A DNA stretch of 5,498 bases, taken from positions 1 through 5,498 of the forward strand of contig JAKAFQ010000313.1 of assembly GCA_021817875.1 (NCBI GenBank), read 5' to 3'. The stretch comes from Pseudomonadota bacterium (GTDB lineage Bacteria > Pseudomonadota > Gammaproteobacteria > Steroidobacterales > Steroidobacteraceae). Shown one piece after another: positions 1 through 5,498 of the stretch. The notes under the pieces are model-generated. The model searched no databases, was not told the origin of the DNA, and was given only the letters and a program-made list of their open reading frames with translations. Every line of letters starts with the position of its first letter. Position 1 is the stretch's first letter. A program made the translations under genes and the position numbers.

Positions 1-848
1 GACATCTCCTCGCGCTGGCGCGTGAACTCCGGCTTGTTCACCAGGCTGCGATTGGCGATGTAATAACGCGTGCGCCGCAGCAGACTCGCCAGCAACAGAC
101 GGTGCTCGCGCGCATCGTGCACGTGAAAGGTGCGGTCGCGCGCAAAGCTGCCCGCCCCGCCGGCAAAGGTGTCGTAGTAGTAGCTGAGCGCACGGCGCTC
201 GGCGAGCTCGATCAGCGCGCCATGGGTCACGGCTGACCGTCGGCCGATGTTGCACACGTCGATCACGCGCTGCACCGGCCTCGGCCCGGGCGCGAAGCGC
301 AACGCATCGACCGCAAACGGCAGGTGGCTGCAGGGGCGGCCCGTGATGCGCGCGACGTCGGCGACGCAATGCTGCATGCCGACGAACACGTGATCGAATC
401 CCGACAGCAGCTCGAGCAGGTAGGCCGGCAACACATCCGACCACATTTCGCTGATGTAGCATGCCGCGTACCGGCAGCGCTCGCGCCAGTCCGGGAGCAC
501 CTGCAGCGCGTAGAGCTCGAAGGCGTGATTGAATATCGGAAAGAAGAGTGTGTAGTCCCGTTCGAGCCGCACCGTGGCGGGCCGGGGCGCCAGGCGGCGC
601 GCGAGTGACGACGAACCGCTCGCGAGCCGCAGCGCCTTGTACGCGCGCCGGGAAAACTCCAGCGACCGCCGGTCGCCGACCTCGATCCGGTCCGCAGCGG
701 TGACCGATCCGATCACATCCTCGAATTCATACAGCGCACAGTACGCGACCAGCGTCGCGAGCCGACGCATCGACAGCAGCAACACGTCGCCGCCGCGCGT
801 CTCGAGGCGGCTCTGCTCCCGGTGGTCTGATGCGGCAATCGGGCTCAT
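1..848 (-). CDS. GT-B-like glycosyltransferase (family 1/4 type), 3' end cut by window edge
   Basis: The reverse strand is open without a stop from an ATG at 848-846 down to base 1, giving 282 codons. The protein looks like a cytoplasmic GT-B glycosyltransferase of the kind found in polysaccharide loci. Residues about 97-190 resemble the acceptor-side Rossmann half: a patch RDYTLFFPIFNHAFEL, then CYISEMW, then FDHVFVGMQHC, ending in LPFAVDALRFAP at about 176-187, which matches the hinge seen in GT4-like enzymes. The second half starts at about 195 (RVIDVCNIGRRS), followed by LSYYYDTF (221-228), an EHR segment (248-250) and TRYYIANRSLVN (260-271). The donor-site region that normally follows (the RFYEGAAAGT-type segment) lies outside the window. 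The start is supported by an AGGGG four bases upstream. The gene is transcribed away from the pyruvyl-transferase operon. Donor and acceptor cannot be told from the sequence. Family recognition is from remembered motif patterns, not a search. Confidence 0.75.
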   Translation of the reverse strand, partial: MSPIAASDHREQSRLETRGGDVLLLSMRRLATLVAYCALYEFEDVIGSVTAADRIEVGDRRSLEFSRRAYKALRLASGSSSLARRLAPRPATVRLERDYTLFFPIFNHAFELYALQVLPDWRERCRYAACYISEMWSDVLPAYLLELLSGFDHVFVGMQHCVADVARITGRPCSHLPFAVDALRFAPGPRPVQRVIDVCNIGRRSAVTHGALIELAERRALSYYYDTFAGGAGSFARDRTFHVHDAREHRLLLASLLRRTRYYIANRSLVNKPEFTRQREEM

Positions 849-1105
849 CGCGCCCCTATGCGTACCGTGACAGCGAGGACCTGCGCGGCCCGCACTCGAG
901 CGTCACGCCTGCCGCGCATGCCTGCAACCGCAAGACGCTAACACACGCGCGCCGTACGATCATCGGTACAAGACGCAGCGGCGCCGTCGACGGCTTCACG
1001 TTACGATCCTTTCACAGATCGGCTCCGTGCCCCGGAGGCGCGGCCGGATCTTCGATCAGGGTCAGTCCCCGCCGGTCGACCGCCGGCGCCAGCGCGGCTC
1101 GCAGC
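849..1105. promoter_or_regulatory. Divergent intergenic region, expected to hold promoters for both directions
   Basis: This 257-base gap separates two divergent genes, so at least one promoter for each direction is expected here (inference). The segment at about 930-1020 is poorer in GC than its surroundings. The heptamer TACGATC occurs twice, at 955-961 and 1002-1008, and TACGAT resembles a -10 element. The first has only a weak -35 candidate 17 bases upstream (AAGACG, 932-937, three of six matches) and the second has none, so neither is a firm promoter. Close to the operon start, CGGTCGACCG (1073-1082) is a perfect 10-base palindrome inside a possible small hairpin, GCCGG/CCGGC (1071-1075 with 1083-1087). 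The plus frame is open through the gap, but its translation is arginine- and serine-rich and does not look like protein. Confidence 0.3.
853..857 (-). promoter_or_regulatory. Probable ribosome binding site of the minus-strand glycosyltransferase
   Basis: Read on the minus strand this is AGGGG, followed by CGCG and then the ATG at 848. The four-base spacer is slightly short, but it is the only purine-rich stretch nearby and supports the chosen start. Confidence 0.4.
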
Positions 1106-2377
1106 ATGAAGCCGAAGAAAATCGCGTTGTACGGCAATTTCGGTTCCGGCAACCTCGGCAACGAATGCACGCTCCAGGTCGTGATCGAGCGTCTGCGCCG
1201 CAGCTGGCCCGATGCCCAGTTGTTGTGCATCGGCACAGATCCGCACGACATCCGCGCCCGACACCAGGTGCCGGCGGCCCGCGGCGCGCTGTCGGACTCG
1301 CGGTGGACCTGGGCACGGTTCGGTCGGGACGCCACCGCGCCTGCACCGGATGACCTGACGCCGCCGCGGCCCGCTTCGAGGGCGGCGAAGGCGCTGCGCA
1401 TCGCGTTCCGGCGCATCCCTCGCGAGCTGCTGCACTGGATGCGCGGCCTGGTTCTGCTGTGGCGCGCGGACATGCTGCTCGTGCCGGGCACGCAGATCGT
1501 GTCGGATTACCTGTGCGGCCCGTCCGGCTGGCCGTACGACCTGTTCAAATGGTCGACGCTCGCCGCGTTGTGCCGCGCGGAGCGGGTGTTCCTCAGTATC
1601 GGCGTCGGCCCGCTGCATCACCCGCTCAGCCGCTGGCTCATCCGCCGCAGCCTGCTCGGTGCCCGCTACCGCAGCTACCGGGACGAGGCCTCGCGGCTCT
1701 GCGCCGCGGGCCTCGGTCTGCCGGCACCGCGCGGGGCCATCTTTCCCGACCTGGTCTTCAGTTTCTCGCCGGCGCGCCTCGGCGCTGAGACCGGCAGCGC
1801 CGCCGCATCAGCCGTCGTCGGGCTCGGTCTGAAGGATTACGCCGCTGGCGACGATGCCGTCCATCGGCAGTACCTGCGGACGATGGCCGGGTTCGCCGCG
1901 TGGCTCGACGCCCGCGGTTACCGGGTGCGGCTGTTGATCGGCGACGCGCAGTACGATGATCGGCCCCGCCGCGAACTCTGCGCGCTGCTGCAGCGCCGGC
2001 CGAATCCCGTGCACCCGCTGCCCATCGAGGCTGACGCCTCGTTCGGCGTCGCGGATCTGTTGGCACAGTTGCGCGCCACCGAACTGGTCGTCTCGCCGCG
2101 CCTGCACAACCTCATTCTCGCGGCGCTGCTCGGCAAGCCGCTGCTCGCGCTGTCCGATCACAGCAAACTCGACGCGCTCCTCGCCGGCTTCGGCCTCGCC
2201 GAGTACTGCGTGCCGCTCGAGAACCTGAGCCTCGACACGCTGGTCGGGAGGTTCCAGGCGCTGGAGCGCGACGCCGTGCGCGTCAAGGCGCAGATCCACA
2301 GCACCGCTGCGCGTTACCGCGAGGCGCTCGAGGCGCAGTACTCGCAGGTCTTCCCCGCCGCCGGCGCCGCCCCATGA
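1106..2377 (+). CDS. Polysaccharide pyruvyl transferase family protein
   Basis: This 423-residue protein has the hallmarks of the PS_pyruv_trans family (WcaK/CsaB/AmsJ type), GT-B-like enzymes that transfer pyruvate from phosphoenolpyruvate to a sugar as a ketal, usually on a lipid-linked repeat unit. Visible signs: an N-terminal strand and loop YGNFGSGNLGNE at residues 9-20; PGTQ at 127-130, where the family often has GGG; VFLSIGVGPL at 161-170; the YRSYRDEASRL segment at 188-198; and the conserved S-R-H motif in SPRLHNLI at 330-337, followed by LLGKPLLALS. The stretch at about 62-110 is less conserved and basic. No signal peptide or membrane span is evident. ATG 1106 was chosen because the protein becomes family-like exactly there. 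The frame continues open upstream to 830, but that part overlaps the divergent gene and is not protein-like. The Shine-Dalgarno is weak. It is the first gene of the operon. Actual pyruvyl activity is inferred, since some family members have other roles. Confidence 0.85.
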   Translation: MKPKKIALYGNFGSGNLGNECTLQVVIERLRRSWPDAQLLCIGTDPHDIRARHQVPAARGALSDSRWTWARFGRDATAPAPDDLTPPRPASRAAKALRIAFRRIPRELLHWMRGLVLLWRADMLLVPGTQIVSDYLCGPSGWPYDLFKWSTLAALCRAERVFLSIGVGPLHHPLSRWLIRRSLLGARYRSYRDEASRLCAAGLGLPAPRGAIFPDLVFSFSPARLGAETGSAAASAVVGLGLKDYAAGDDAVHRQYLRTMAGFAAWLDARGYRVRLLIGDAQYDDRPRRELCALLQRRPNPVHPLPIEADASFGVADLLAQLRATELVVSPRLHNLILAALLGKPLLALSDHSKLDALLAGFGLAEYCVPLENLSLDTLVGRFQALERDAVRVKAQIHSTAARYREALEAQYSQVFPAAGAAP

Positions 2378-2406
2378 GCACGCCGCGGCCAGCAGGTCCG
2401 CGATGA
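2374..2406 (+). other. 10-codon mini-ORF linking the pyruvyl transferase gene to the rmlC-type gene
   Basis: An ATG at 2374 overlaps the stop of the upstream gene (ATGA, 2374-2377). It reads MSTPRPAGPR and stops at TGA 2404-2406, which overlaps the start codon of the next gene (ATGA, 2403-2406). The peptide itself is unlikely to matter. The geometry would let ribosomes terminate, restart and terminate again on the next start codon, coupling translation across the 25-base gap. The arrangement is seen in the sequence; the function is inference, and chance is possible. Confidence 0.25.
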
Positions 2407-2966
2407 TCTTCGCCGAGACCACACTCGCGGGCGCATACCTCGTCGAGCTCGAGCCGCATCGTGACGAGCGCGGCTTCTTCGCCCGCCAATGGTGCGCGGA
2501 GGAATTCGCGCGCGCCGGTCTCGATCCGCGCATCGCTCAGATCAACACATCACGCAGCCTCCGTGCGGGCACGCTGCGGGGCCTGCACTACCAGCTCGAG
2601 CCGCACGCCGAAGTCAAGCTGGTCCGGTGCACCCGCGGCGCGGTGTTCGACGTGGCACTCGACCTGCGTCCCGCGAGCCCGACGTTCTGCCGTTGGTTCG
2701 GAACGGAGCTCGATGCCGACAGCGGCCGCATGCTCTACATCCCGGAAGGATGCGCACACGGCTTTCTCACGCTGGTGCCCTACACTGAGCTCGTGTATCA
2801 GGCGTCCGTCGCGTACGCGCCGGCGAGCGCCCGGGGCGTACGCCACGACGATCCGGCATTCGCCATCCGTTGGCCACGCCCGGTGACCATCCTGTCCGCG
2901 GCGGACGCCGCCTGGGAGCGCTTCGAGAGGCCCCGGGCGGCAACGCCGCCGGTGCGCCGCCCATGA
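2403..2966 (+). CDS. rmlC: RmlC-type dTDP-4-dehydrorhamnose 3,5-epimerase family protein
   Basis: This 187-residue cupin protein matches the length and motif order of RmlC, the cytoplasmic enzyme that epimerises C3 and C5 of dTDP-4-keto-6-deoxyglucose on the way to dTDP-L-rhamnose. Motifs: DERGFFARQW (21-30), LRGLHYQ (58-64) with the likely catalytic base His62, KLVRC (72-76) with Lys72, GAVFDVALDLR (79-89), YIPEGCAHGFLTL (112-124), Tyr132 as the likely acid, GVRHDDPAFAIRWP (145-158) and ILSAADAAW (163-171) with Asp168 as the probable partner of His62. The lysine common in the LSxKD motif is alanine here. The last dozen or so residues are a proline- and arginine-rich tail. ATG 2403 is the first in-frame start and has AGG six bases upstream. 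The stop overlaps the next gene's start by ATGA. No rmlA, rmlB or rmlD is present in the window, so the true substrate could be another 4-ketosugar nucleotide; the symbol marks the family. Confidence 0.88.
   Translation: MIFAETTLAGAYLVELEPHRDERGFFARQWCAEEFARAGLDPRIAQINTSRSLRAGTLRGLHYQLEPHAEVKLVRCTRGAVFDVALDLRPASPTFCRWFGTELDADSGRMLYIPEGCAHGFLTLVPYTELVYQASVAYAPASARGVRHDDPAFAIRWPRPVTILSAADAAWERFERPRAATPPVRRP
2935..2962 (+). other. Alternative GC hairpins just before the deacetylase start codon
   Basis: GGGCGGC (2935-2941) can pair perfectly with GCCGCCC (2956-2962) around a 14-base loop, ending directly at the ATG of the deacetylase. The same left arm can instead pair with GCCGCC (2945-2950) around the loop AAC. 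Together with the lack of a good ribosome binding site, this would favour translation of the deacetylase by ribosomes arriving from rmlC. In DNA this GC-rich such pairs also arise by chance. Confidence 0.3.
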
Positions 2967-3610
2967 CCCTGCGCTTCGCCCCGCTGCTGCCGGACGGCGC
3001 CACGGTGCTGTGCCTCGGCGCCCACTGCGACGACATCGAAATCGGCTGCGGCGGCACGCTCGTCGAGTTGGCCCGGCGCCATCCGGACATCGCGTTCCGC
3101 TGGGTGGTGTTCTCCGGCGATCCGGTGCGCGAGCAGGAAACGCGCACCGCGGCGGCCGCGCTGCTCGCCGCCGCCCCGCCGGACGTCACGGTGCATCGCT
3201 TCCGGATGAGCTACTTTCCCCAGGTCGCCGCCGGACTGAAGGACACGTTCGAGGCGCTGCGCGCCGAGGTGCGGCCCGACCTGATCCTGACGCACCATCT
3301 CGGCGACCGCCACCAGGACCACCGCACCGTCGCCGAACTGACCTGGCACACGTTCCGCGAGCACGCCATCCTGGAGTACGAGATTCCGAAGTACGAGGGC
3401 GACCTCGGGACGCCGCAGGTCTACTGCCCGCTGTCGGACGGCACCGTACGGGCGAAAGTCGACGTGCTGCTGCGCTGCTTCCCCTCGCAGGCAAACCGGC
3501 AGTGGTTCGACGCGGACCTGTTCCGCGGCCATCTGCGCCTGCGCGGCGTCGAGTGCAATGCGCCCTCGCGCTACGCGGAAGCCTTTCATGGCCGCAAGCT
3601 GCTGATCTAG
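2963..3610 (+). CDS. PIG-L/LmbE-type zinc-dependent deacetylase
   Basis: This 215-residue protein belongs to the PIG-L/LmbE fold, whose members (MshB, GlcNAc-PI deacetylase) hydrolyse N-acetyl groups on sugars using a metal. The first motif is GAHCDDIEIGCGGTL at 19-33: His21 and Asp24 are the expected zinc ligands and Asp23 the catalytic base. The usual AHPDDE has become AHCDDIE, with Cys for Pro. The second motif is HHLGDRHQDHRTV at 111-123, with His117 and His120 matching the MshB pair, His120 being the third ligand. The C-terminal half carries EYEIPKYEG, FPSQANR and RGVECNAPSRYAEAF, recalled from PIG-L proteins in polysaccharide loci. No signal peptide is seen, so it acts in the cytoplasm. 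ATG 2963 overlaps the rmlC stop (ATGA). The frame is open further upstream, to an ATG at 2870, but that part lies inside rmlC and is not family-like. The substrate is unknown: probably an N-acetylated sugar nucleotide or lipid-linked sugar. Confidence 0.87.
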   Translation: MTLRFAPLLPDGATVLCLGAHCDDIEIGCGGTLVELARRHPDIAFRWVVFSGDPVREQETRTAAAALLAAAPPDVTVHRFRMSYFPQVAAGLKDTFEALRAEVRPDLILTHHLGDRHQDHRTVAELTWHTFREHAILEYEIPKYEGDLGTPQVYCPLSDGTVRAKVDVLLRCFPSQANRQWFDADLFRGHLRLRGVECNAPSRYAEAFHGRKLLI

Positions 3611-3632
3611 AACCCTGCGCGGACCTCATCCC

Positions 3633-4763
3633 ATGCACACCCATCGGCCGGCGATCGAACTGCAACAACTCCTCGCGCGGGATCTCGATGAGATCTGCGC
3701 GAACCTGCAGACGGAATTCGCCGCGATGAGCGGCACACGGCTGCTCGTGACCGGCGGCGGCGGCTTCCTCGGCTACTACCTGGTGCAGGCTCCGTTGCGC
3801 TGGAATGCCACGCACGCGGGCGCCCCGCCCATCGAGGTCGTCGTCTACGACAACTACCTCCGCGGGGTTCCCGAGTGGTTCGAAGCGCTGCGCGGCGTGC
3901 CGGGGCTGACGCTGCGCCGCCACGACATGACCGAGCCGCTGCCACACGACATCGGCGCCTTCGAGTACATCGTGCACGCCGCCGGCATCGCCTCGCCCAT
4001 CTACTATCGGGCCCAGCCTCTGAAGTGCATCGATGCGAACATCACCGGCCTGCGCAACCTGCTCGATCTGGCGGCGCGGCTGCGCGCCGCCGGCCGGCCG
4101 GTGCGCGGCATGCTGTTTTACTCGTCGAGCGAAATCTACGGCGACCCGGCGGCCGACGCGATCCCGACACCCGAGACATATCGCGGCAACGTCTCGTGCA
4201 CCGGGCCGCGCGCCTGCTACGACGAGTCGAAACGGTTCGGCGAGACGCTGTGCGTGACCTATGCGCGGCACGAGCAGGTCCCGGTGTCCGTCGCACGACC
4301 CTTCAACAATTACGGCCCGGGACTGAAGATCACCGACGGACGGGTCCTGCCGGACTTCGCGCGCGACGTGCTCGCCGGCCGGGACATCGTGATGCTCTCC
4401 GACGGCAGTCCGCGGCGTACCTTCTGTTATGCAACCGACGCGATCAGCGGCTATTTCAAGGTCCTGGTGCGCGGCCGGGCCGGTGAGGCGTACAACATCG
4501 GCATCGACCGCCCGGAGATCTCGATCGCCGAGCTGGCCCGATTGACCGTCCGGGCGGCCGCCGAGCTGTTCGGCTATCGCGGCACCGTCGTGCTCGGTGA
4601 GAGCACCGAGGCCGACTACCTGGTCGATAATCCGAACCGGCGCTGCCCGGTGATCGACAAGGCCCGCACGGAGCTCGGCTACCGACCCCAGGTGGCGCTC
4701 GAAGACGGCATCCGCCGCTCCCTCGCCTGGTACGCCCACCATCGCAGCGCGGTGGCCGCATGA
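3633..4763 (+). CDS. Extended SDR, UDP-glucuronate decarboxylase (UXS)-like NAD-dependent epimerase/dehydratase
   Basis: This 376-residue NAD-dependent sugar-nucleotide enzyme shows, in order: LLVTGGGGFLGYY (37-49), the NAD-binding glycine loop; VVYDN (70-74), ending strand 2 with Asp73; HAAGIASPIYYRAQPLK (115-131); YSSSEIYGDP (163-172), with the catalytic Ser/Glu; GPRACYDESKR (191-201), with Tyr196 and Lys200; ARPFNNYGPG (221-230); DGRVLPDF (235-242); and RRTFCYATDAI (261-271). The GPRACYDExKR, SEVYGDP-like and DGRV segments are typical of UXS, which converts UDP-glucuronate to UDP-xylose through a 4-keto intermediate. The neighbouring UDP-glucose dehydrogenase would supply UDP-glucuronate. 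Differences from UXS are about 31 extra N-terminal residues predicted to be helical, a longer stretch between the glycine loop and strand 2 (about 51-67), and VSCT before GPRAC. A start at ATG 3726 (Met32) is possible, but the extension has good coding character and a GGA nine bases before ATG 3633. It could instead be a 4-epimerase or dehydratase. Confidence 0.85.
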   Translation: MHTHRPAIELQQLLARDLDEICANLQTEFAAMSGTRLLVTGGGGFLGYYLVQAPLRWNATHAGAPPIEVVVYDNYLRGVPEWFEALRGVPGLTLRRHDMTEPLPHDIGAFEYIVHAAGIASPIYYRAQPLKCIDANITGLRNLLDLAARLRAAGRPVRGMLFYSSSEIYGDPAADAIPTPETYRGNVSCTGPRACYDESKRFGETLCVTYARHEQVPVSVARPFNNYGPGLKITDGRVLPDFARDVLAGRDIVMLSDGSPRRTFCYATDAISGYFKVLVRGRAGEAYNIGIDRPEISIAELARLTVRAAAELFGYRGTVVLGESTEADYLVDNPNRRCPVIDKARTELGYRPQVALEDGIRRSLAWYAHHRSAVAA

Positions 4764-5498
4764 TGAAGGTCTCGGTGATCGGTACCGGCTATGTCGGGCT
4801 CGTGAGCGGTGCGTGCCTCGCCGAGCGCGGACACGAGGTGGTCTGCGTCGACGTCGATCCGCACAAAGTGGACATGATCAACGCTGCCCGGCCCCCGTTC
4901 CACGAGCGCGGGCTGCCGGAGCTGCTGGCACGCCGGGTCGGACGGAACCTCTCCGCCACGACGGATCTCACCGCCGCGGTCCTCGACACCGACGTGACCT
5001 TCATCGCGGTCGGCACCCCGGCCACCGACGGCCGGATCGACCTGCGCGACGTCGAGACCGCCGCCGCCGGGATCGGCGCGGCCCTGGCGCGCAAGGCCCG
5101 CTACCACACGGTGATCGTCAAGAGCACCGTCATCCCCGGGACCACCGCCGGCCTGGTGCGCACCGCGCTCGAGCAGGCCTCGGGGCGGCAGGCCGGCAGC
5201 GGCTTCGGGCTCGGCATGAACCCGGAGTTCCTCACCGAGGGCAGCGCGATCGCCGATTTCTCCGACCCCGACCGGCTGGTGCTCGGCGGCATGGATTCGC
5301 GAACGCACGCGGTGCTCGAGATGCTGTATCGGGATTTCGATGCCAGCATCCCGCGCCTGTTCACCCACCCGAGCACCGCGGAGATGATCAAATACGCCTC
5401 GAACGCGGTGCTCGCGACGATGATCTCGTTTTCCAACGAGATCGCCCGCCTGTGCACCGCCGTGGGCGATGTCGATGCGATCGATGTGATGCGCGCCG
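4763..5498 (+). CDS. ugd: UDP-glucose 6-dehydrogenase, 3' end cut by window edge
   Basis: The first 245 residues are visible of an enzyme that is usually 430-450 long. Family members oxidise UDP-glucose to UDP-glucuronate with two NAD+ in the cytoplasm. Motifs: MKVSVIGTGYVGLVSG at the N terminus, with the NAD loop at 7-12; VDVD with Asp30 for the NAD ribose; FIAVGTP (80-86); VKSTVIPGTT (119-128); MNPEFLTEGSAIADF (152-166), with catalytic-site Glu155; DPDRLVLG (168-175); and AEMIKYASNA (206-215), with Lys210 and Asn214. DPDRLVLG favours UDP-glucose dehydrogenase over GDP-mannose dehydrogenase, which has a different segment there. The catalytic cysteine (GGxCxPKD-type motif) lies beyond the window. 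Two adjacent ATGs exist, at 4760 and 4763. The second gives the usual MKV start and puts GGTGG (4751-4755) seven bases upstream; the first gives an ATGA overlap with the SDR stop. Other members, such as UDP-N-acetyl-hexosamine dehydrogenases, are less likely. Confidence 0.92.
   Translation, partial: MKVSVIGTGYVGLVSGACLAERGHEVVCVDVDPHKVDMINAARPPFHERGLPELLARRVGRNLSATTDLTAAVLDTDVTFIAVGTPATDGRIDLRDVETAAAGIGAALARKARYHTVIVKSTVIPGTTAGLVRTALEQASGRQAGSGFGLGMNPEFLTEGSAIADFSDPDRLVLGGMDSRTHAVLEMLYRDFDASIPRLFTHPSTAEMIKYASNAVLATMISFSNEIARLCTAVGDVDAIDVMRA

Noticed and set aside
324..870. Two plus-strand open frames (324-608 and 574-870).
   Set aside because: They lie opposite the glycosyltransferase gene, overlap each other, and read as low-complexity arginine/alanine-rich protein; they are antisense shadows in GC-rich coding DNA.
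830..1105. Upstream in-frame extension of the pyruvyl transferase gene (92 more codons).
   Set aside because: The translation is arginine-, serine- and alanine-rich with no family resemblance, its first codons overlap the 5' end of the divergent glycosyltransferase, and family homology begins exactly at ATG 1106.
1808..2533. A 241-codon minus-strand open frame.
   Set aside because: It is antisense to the C-terminal part of the pyruvyl transferase and the start of the rmlC-type gene, with no recognisable motifs.
3611..3632. Possible terminator or promoter between the deacetylase and SDR genes.
   Set aside because: The gap is only 22 bases, has no stem followed by a T-run and no recognisable promoter elements; it only holds a weak GGA ahead of the SDR start.
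4090..4101. Perfect palindrome CCGGCCGGCCGG.
   Set aside because: It sits inside the SDR coding sequence, encodes ordinary residues (AAGRPV) and is expected by chance in DNA of this composition.
3186..4742. A 518-codon open frame on the minus strand.
   Set aside because: It lies antisense to the deacetylase and SDR genes, which have clear catalytic motifs. Its translation shows no recognisable domain and becomes arginine/serine-rich; long antisense frames are common where third positions are G or C.
4679..5368. A 229-codon minus-strand open frame.
   Set aside because: It is antisense to the UDP-glucose dehydrogenase gene, whose motifs are unmistakable in the plus strand.
1..5498. Search by eye for tRNA, CRISPR arrays, insertion sequence ends or direct repeats.
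   Set aside because: No cloverleaf pattern, regularly spaced repeats, transposase-like protein or terminal inverted repeats were noticed.

Overview
The window is a piece of a surface-polysaccharide (capsule, exopolysaccharide or O-antigen type) biosynthesis locus from a very GC-rich bacterium. Codon third positions are dominated by G and C. The proteins are of Gram-negative, proteobacterial type, but nothing here fixes the genus. No tRNA, rRNA, insertion sequence, CRISPR array or convincing terminator was seen.

Layout. Positions 1-848, minus strand, hold the first 282 codons of a GT-B-type glycosyltransferase that runs off the left edge. Positions 849-1105 are a divergent intergenic gap that should carry promoters for both directions, although none is clear by eye. 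From 1106 to the right edge, five plus-strand genes form a tight run that looks like one operon: a polysaccharide pyruvyl transferase family protein (1106-2377), an RmlC-type sugar-nucleotide 3,5-epimerase (2403-2966), a PIG-L/LmbE-type zinc deacetylase (2963-3610), an extended SDR closely resembling UDP-glucuronate decarboxylase (3633-4763), and the start of a UDP-glucose 6-dehydrogenase (from 4763, cut by the right edge). The junctions are a 25-base gap bridged by a 10-codon mini-ORF, a 4-base ATGA overlap, a 22-base gap, and a 1- or 4-base ATGATGA overlap.

How the genes may work together. UDP-glucose dehydrogenase would make UDP-glucuronate. The SDR downstream in the pathway has the UDP-glucuronate decarboxylase hallmark segments, so the pair could make UDP-xylose or a 4-keto-pentose relative. 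The RmlC-type enzyme stands without rmlA, rmlB or rmlD in the window, so its substrate may be a deoxy-ketosugar nucleotide other than the rhamnose precursor. The deacetylase would remove an acetyl group, probably N-linked, from a sugar nucleotide or a glycan intermediate. The pyruvyl transferase family protein would add a pyruvate ketal, and the divergent glycosyltransferase would build the repeat unit. The families and catalytic motifs are read from sequence. The assembled pathway is inference.

I see no clearly undescribed system. The points most worth checking are the unusual UXS-like enzyme with its N-terminal extension, the orphan RmlC next to a PIG-L deacetylase, and the ATGA-to-ATGA mini-ORF linking the first two operon genes.
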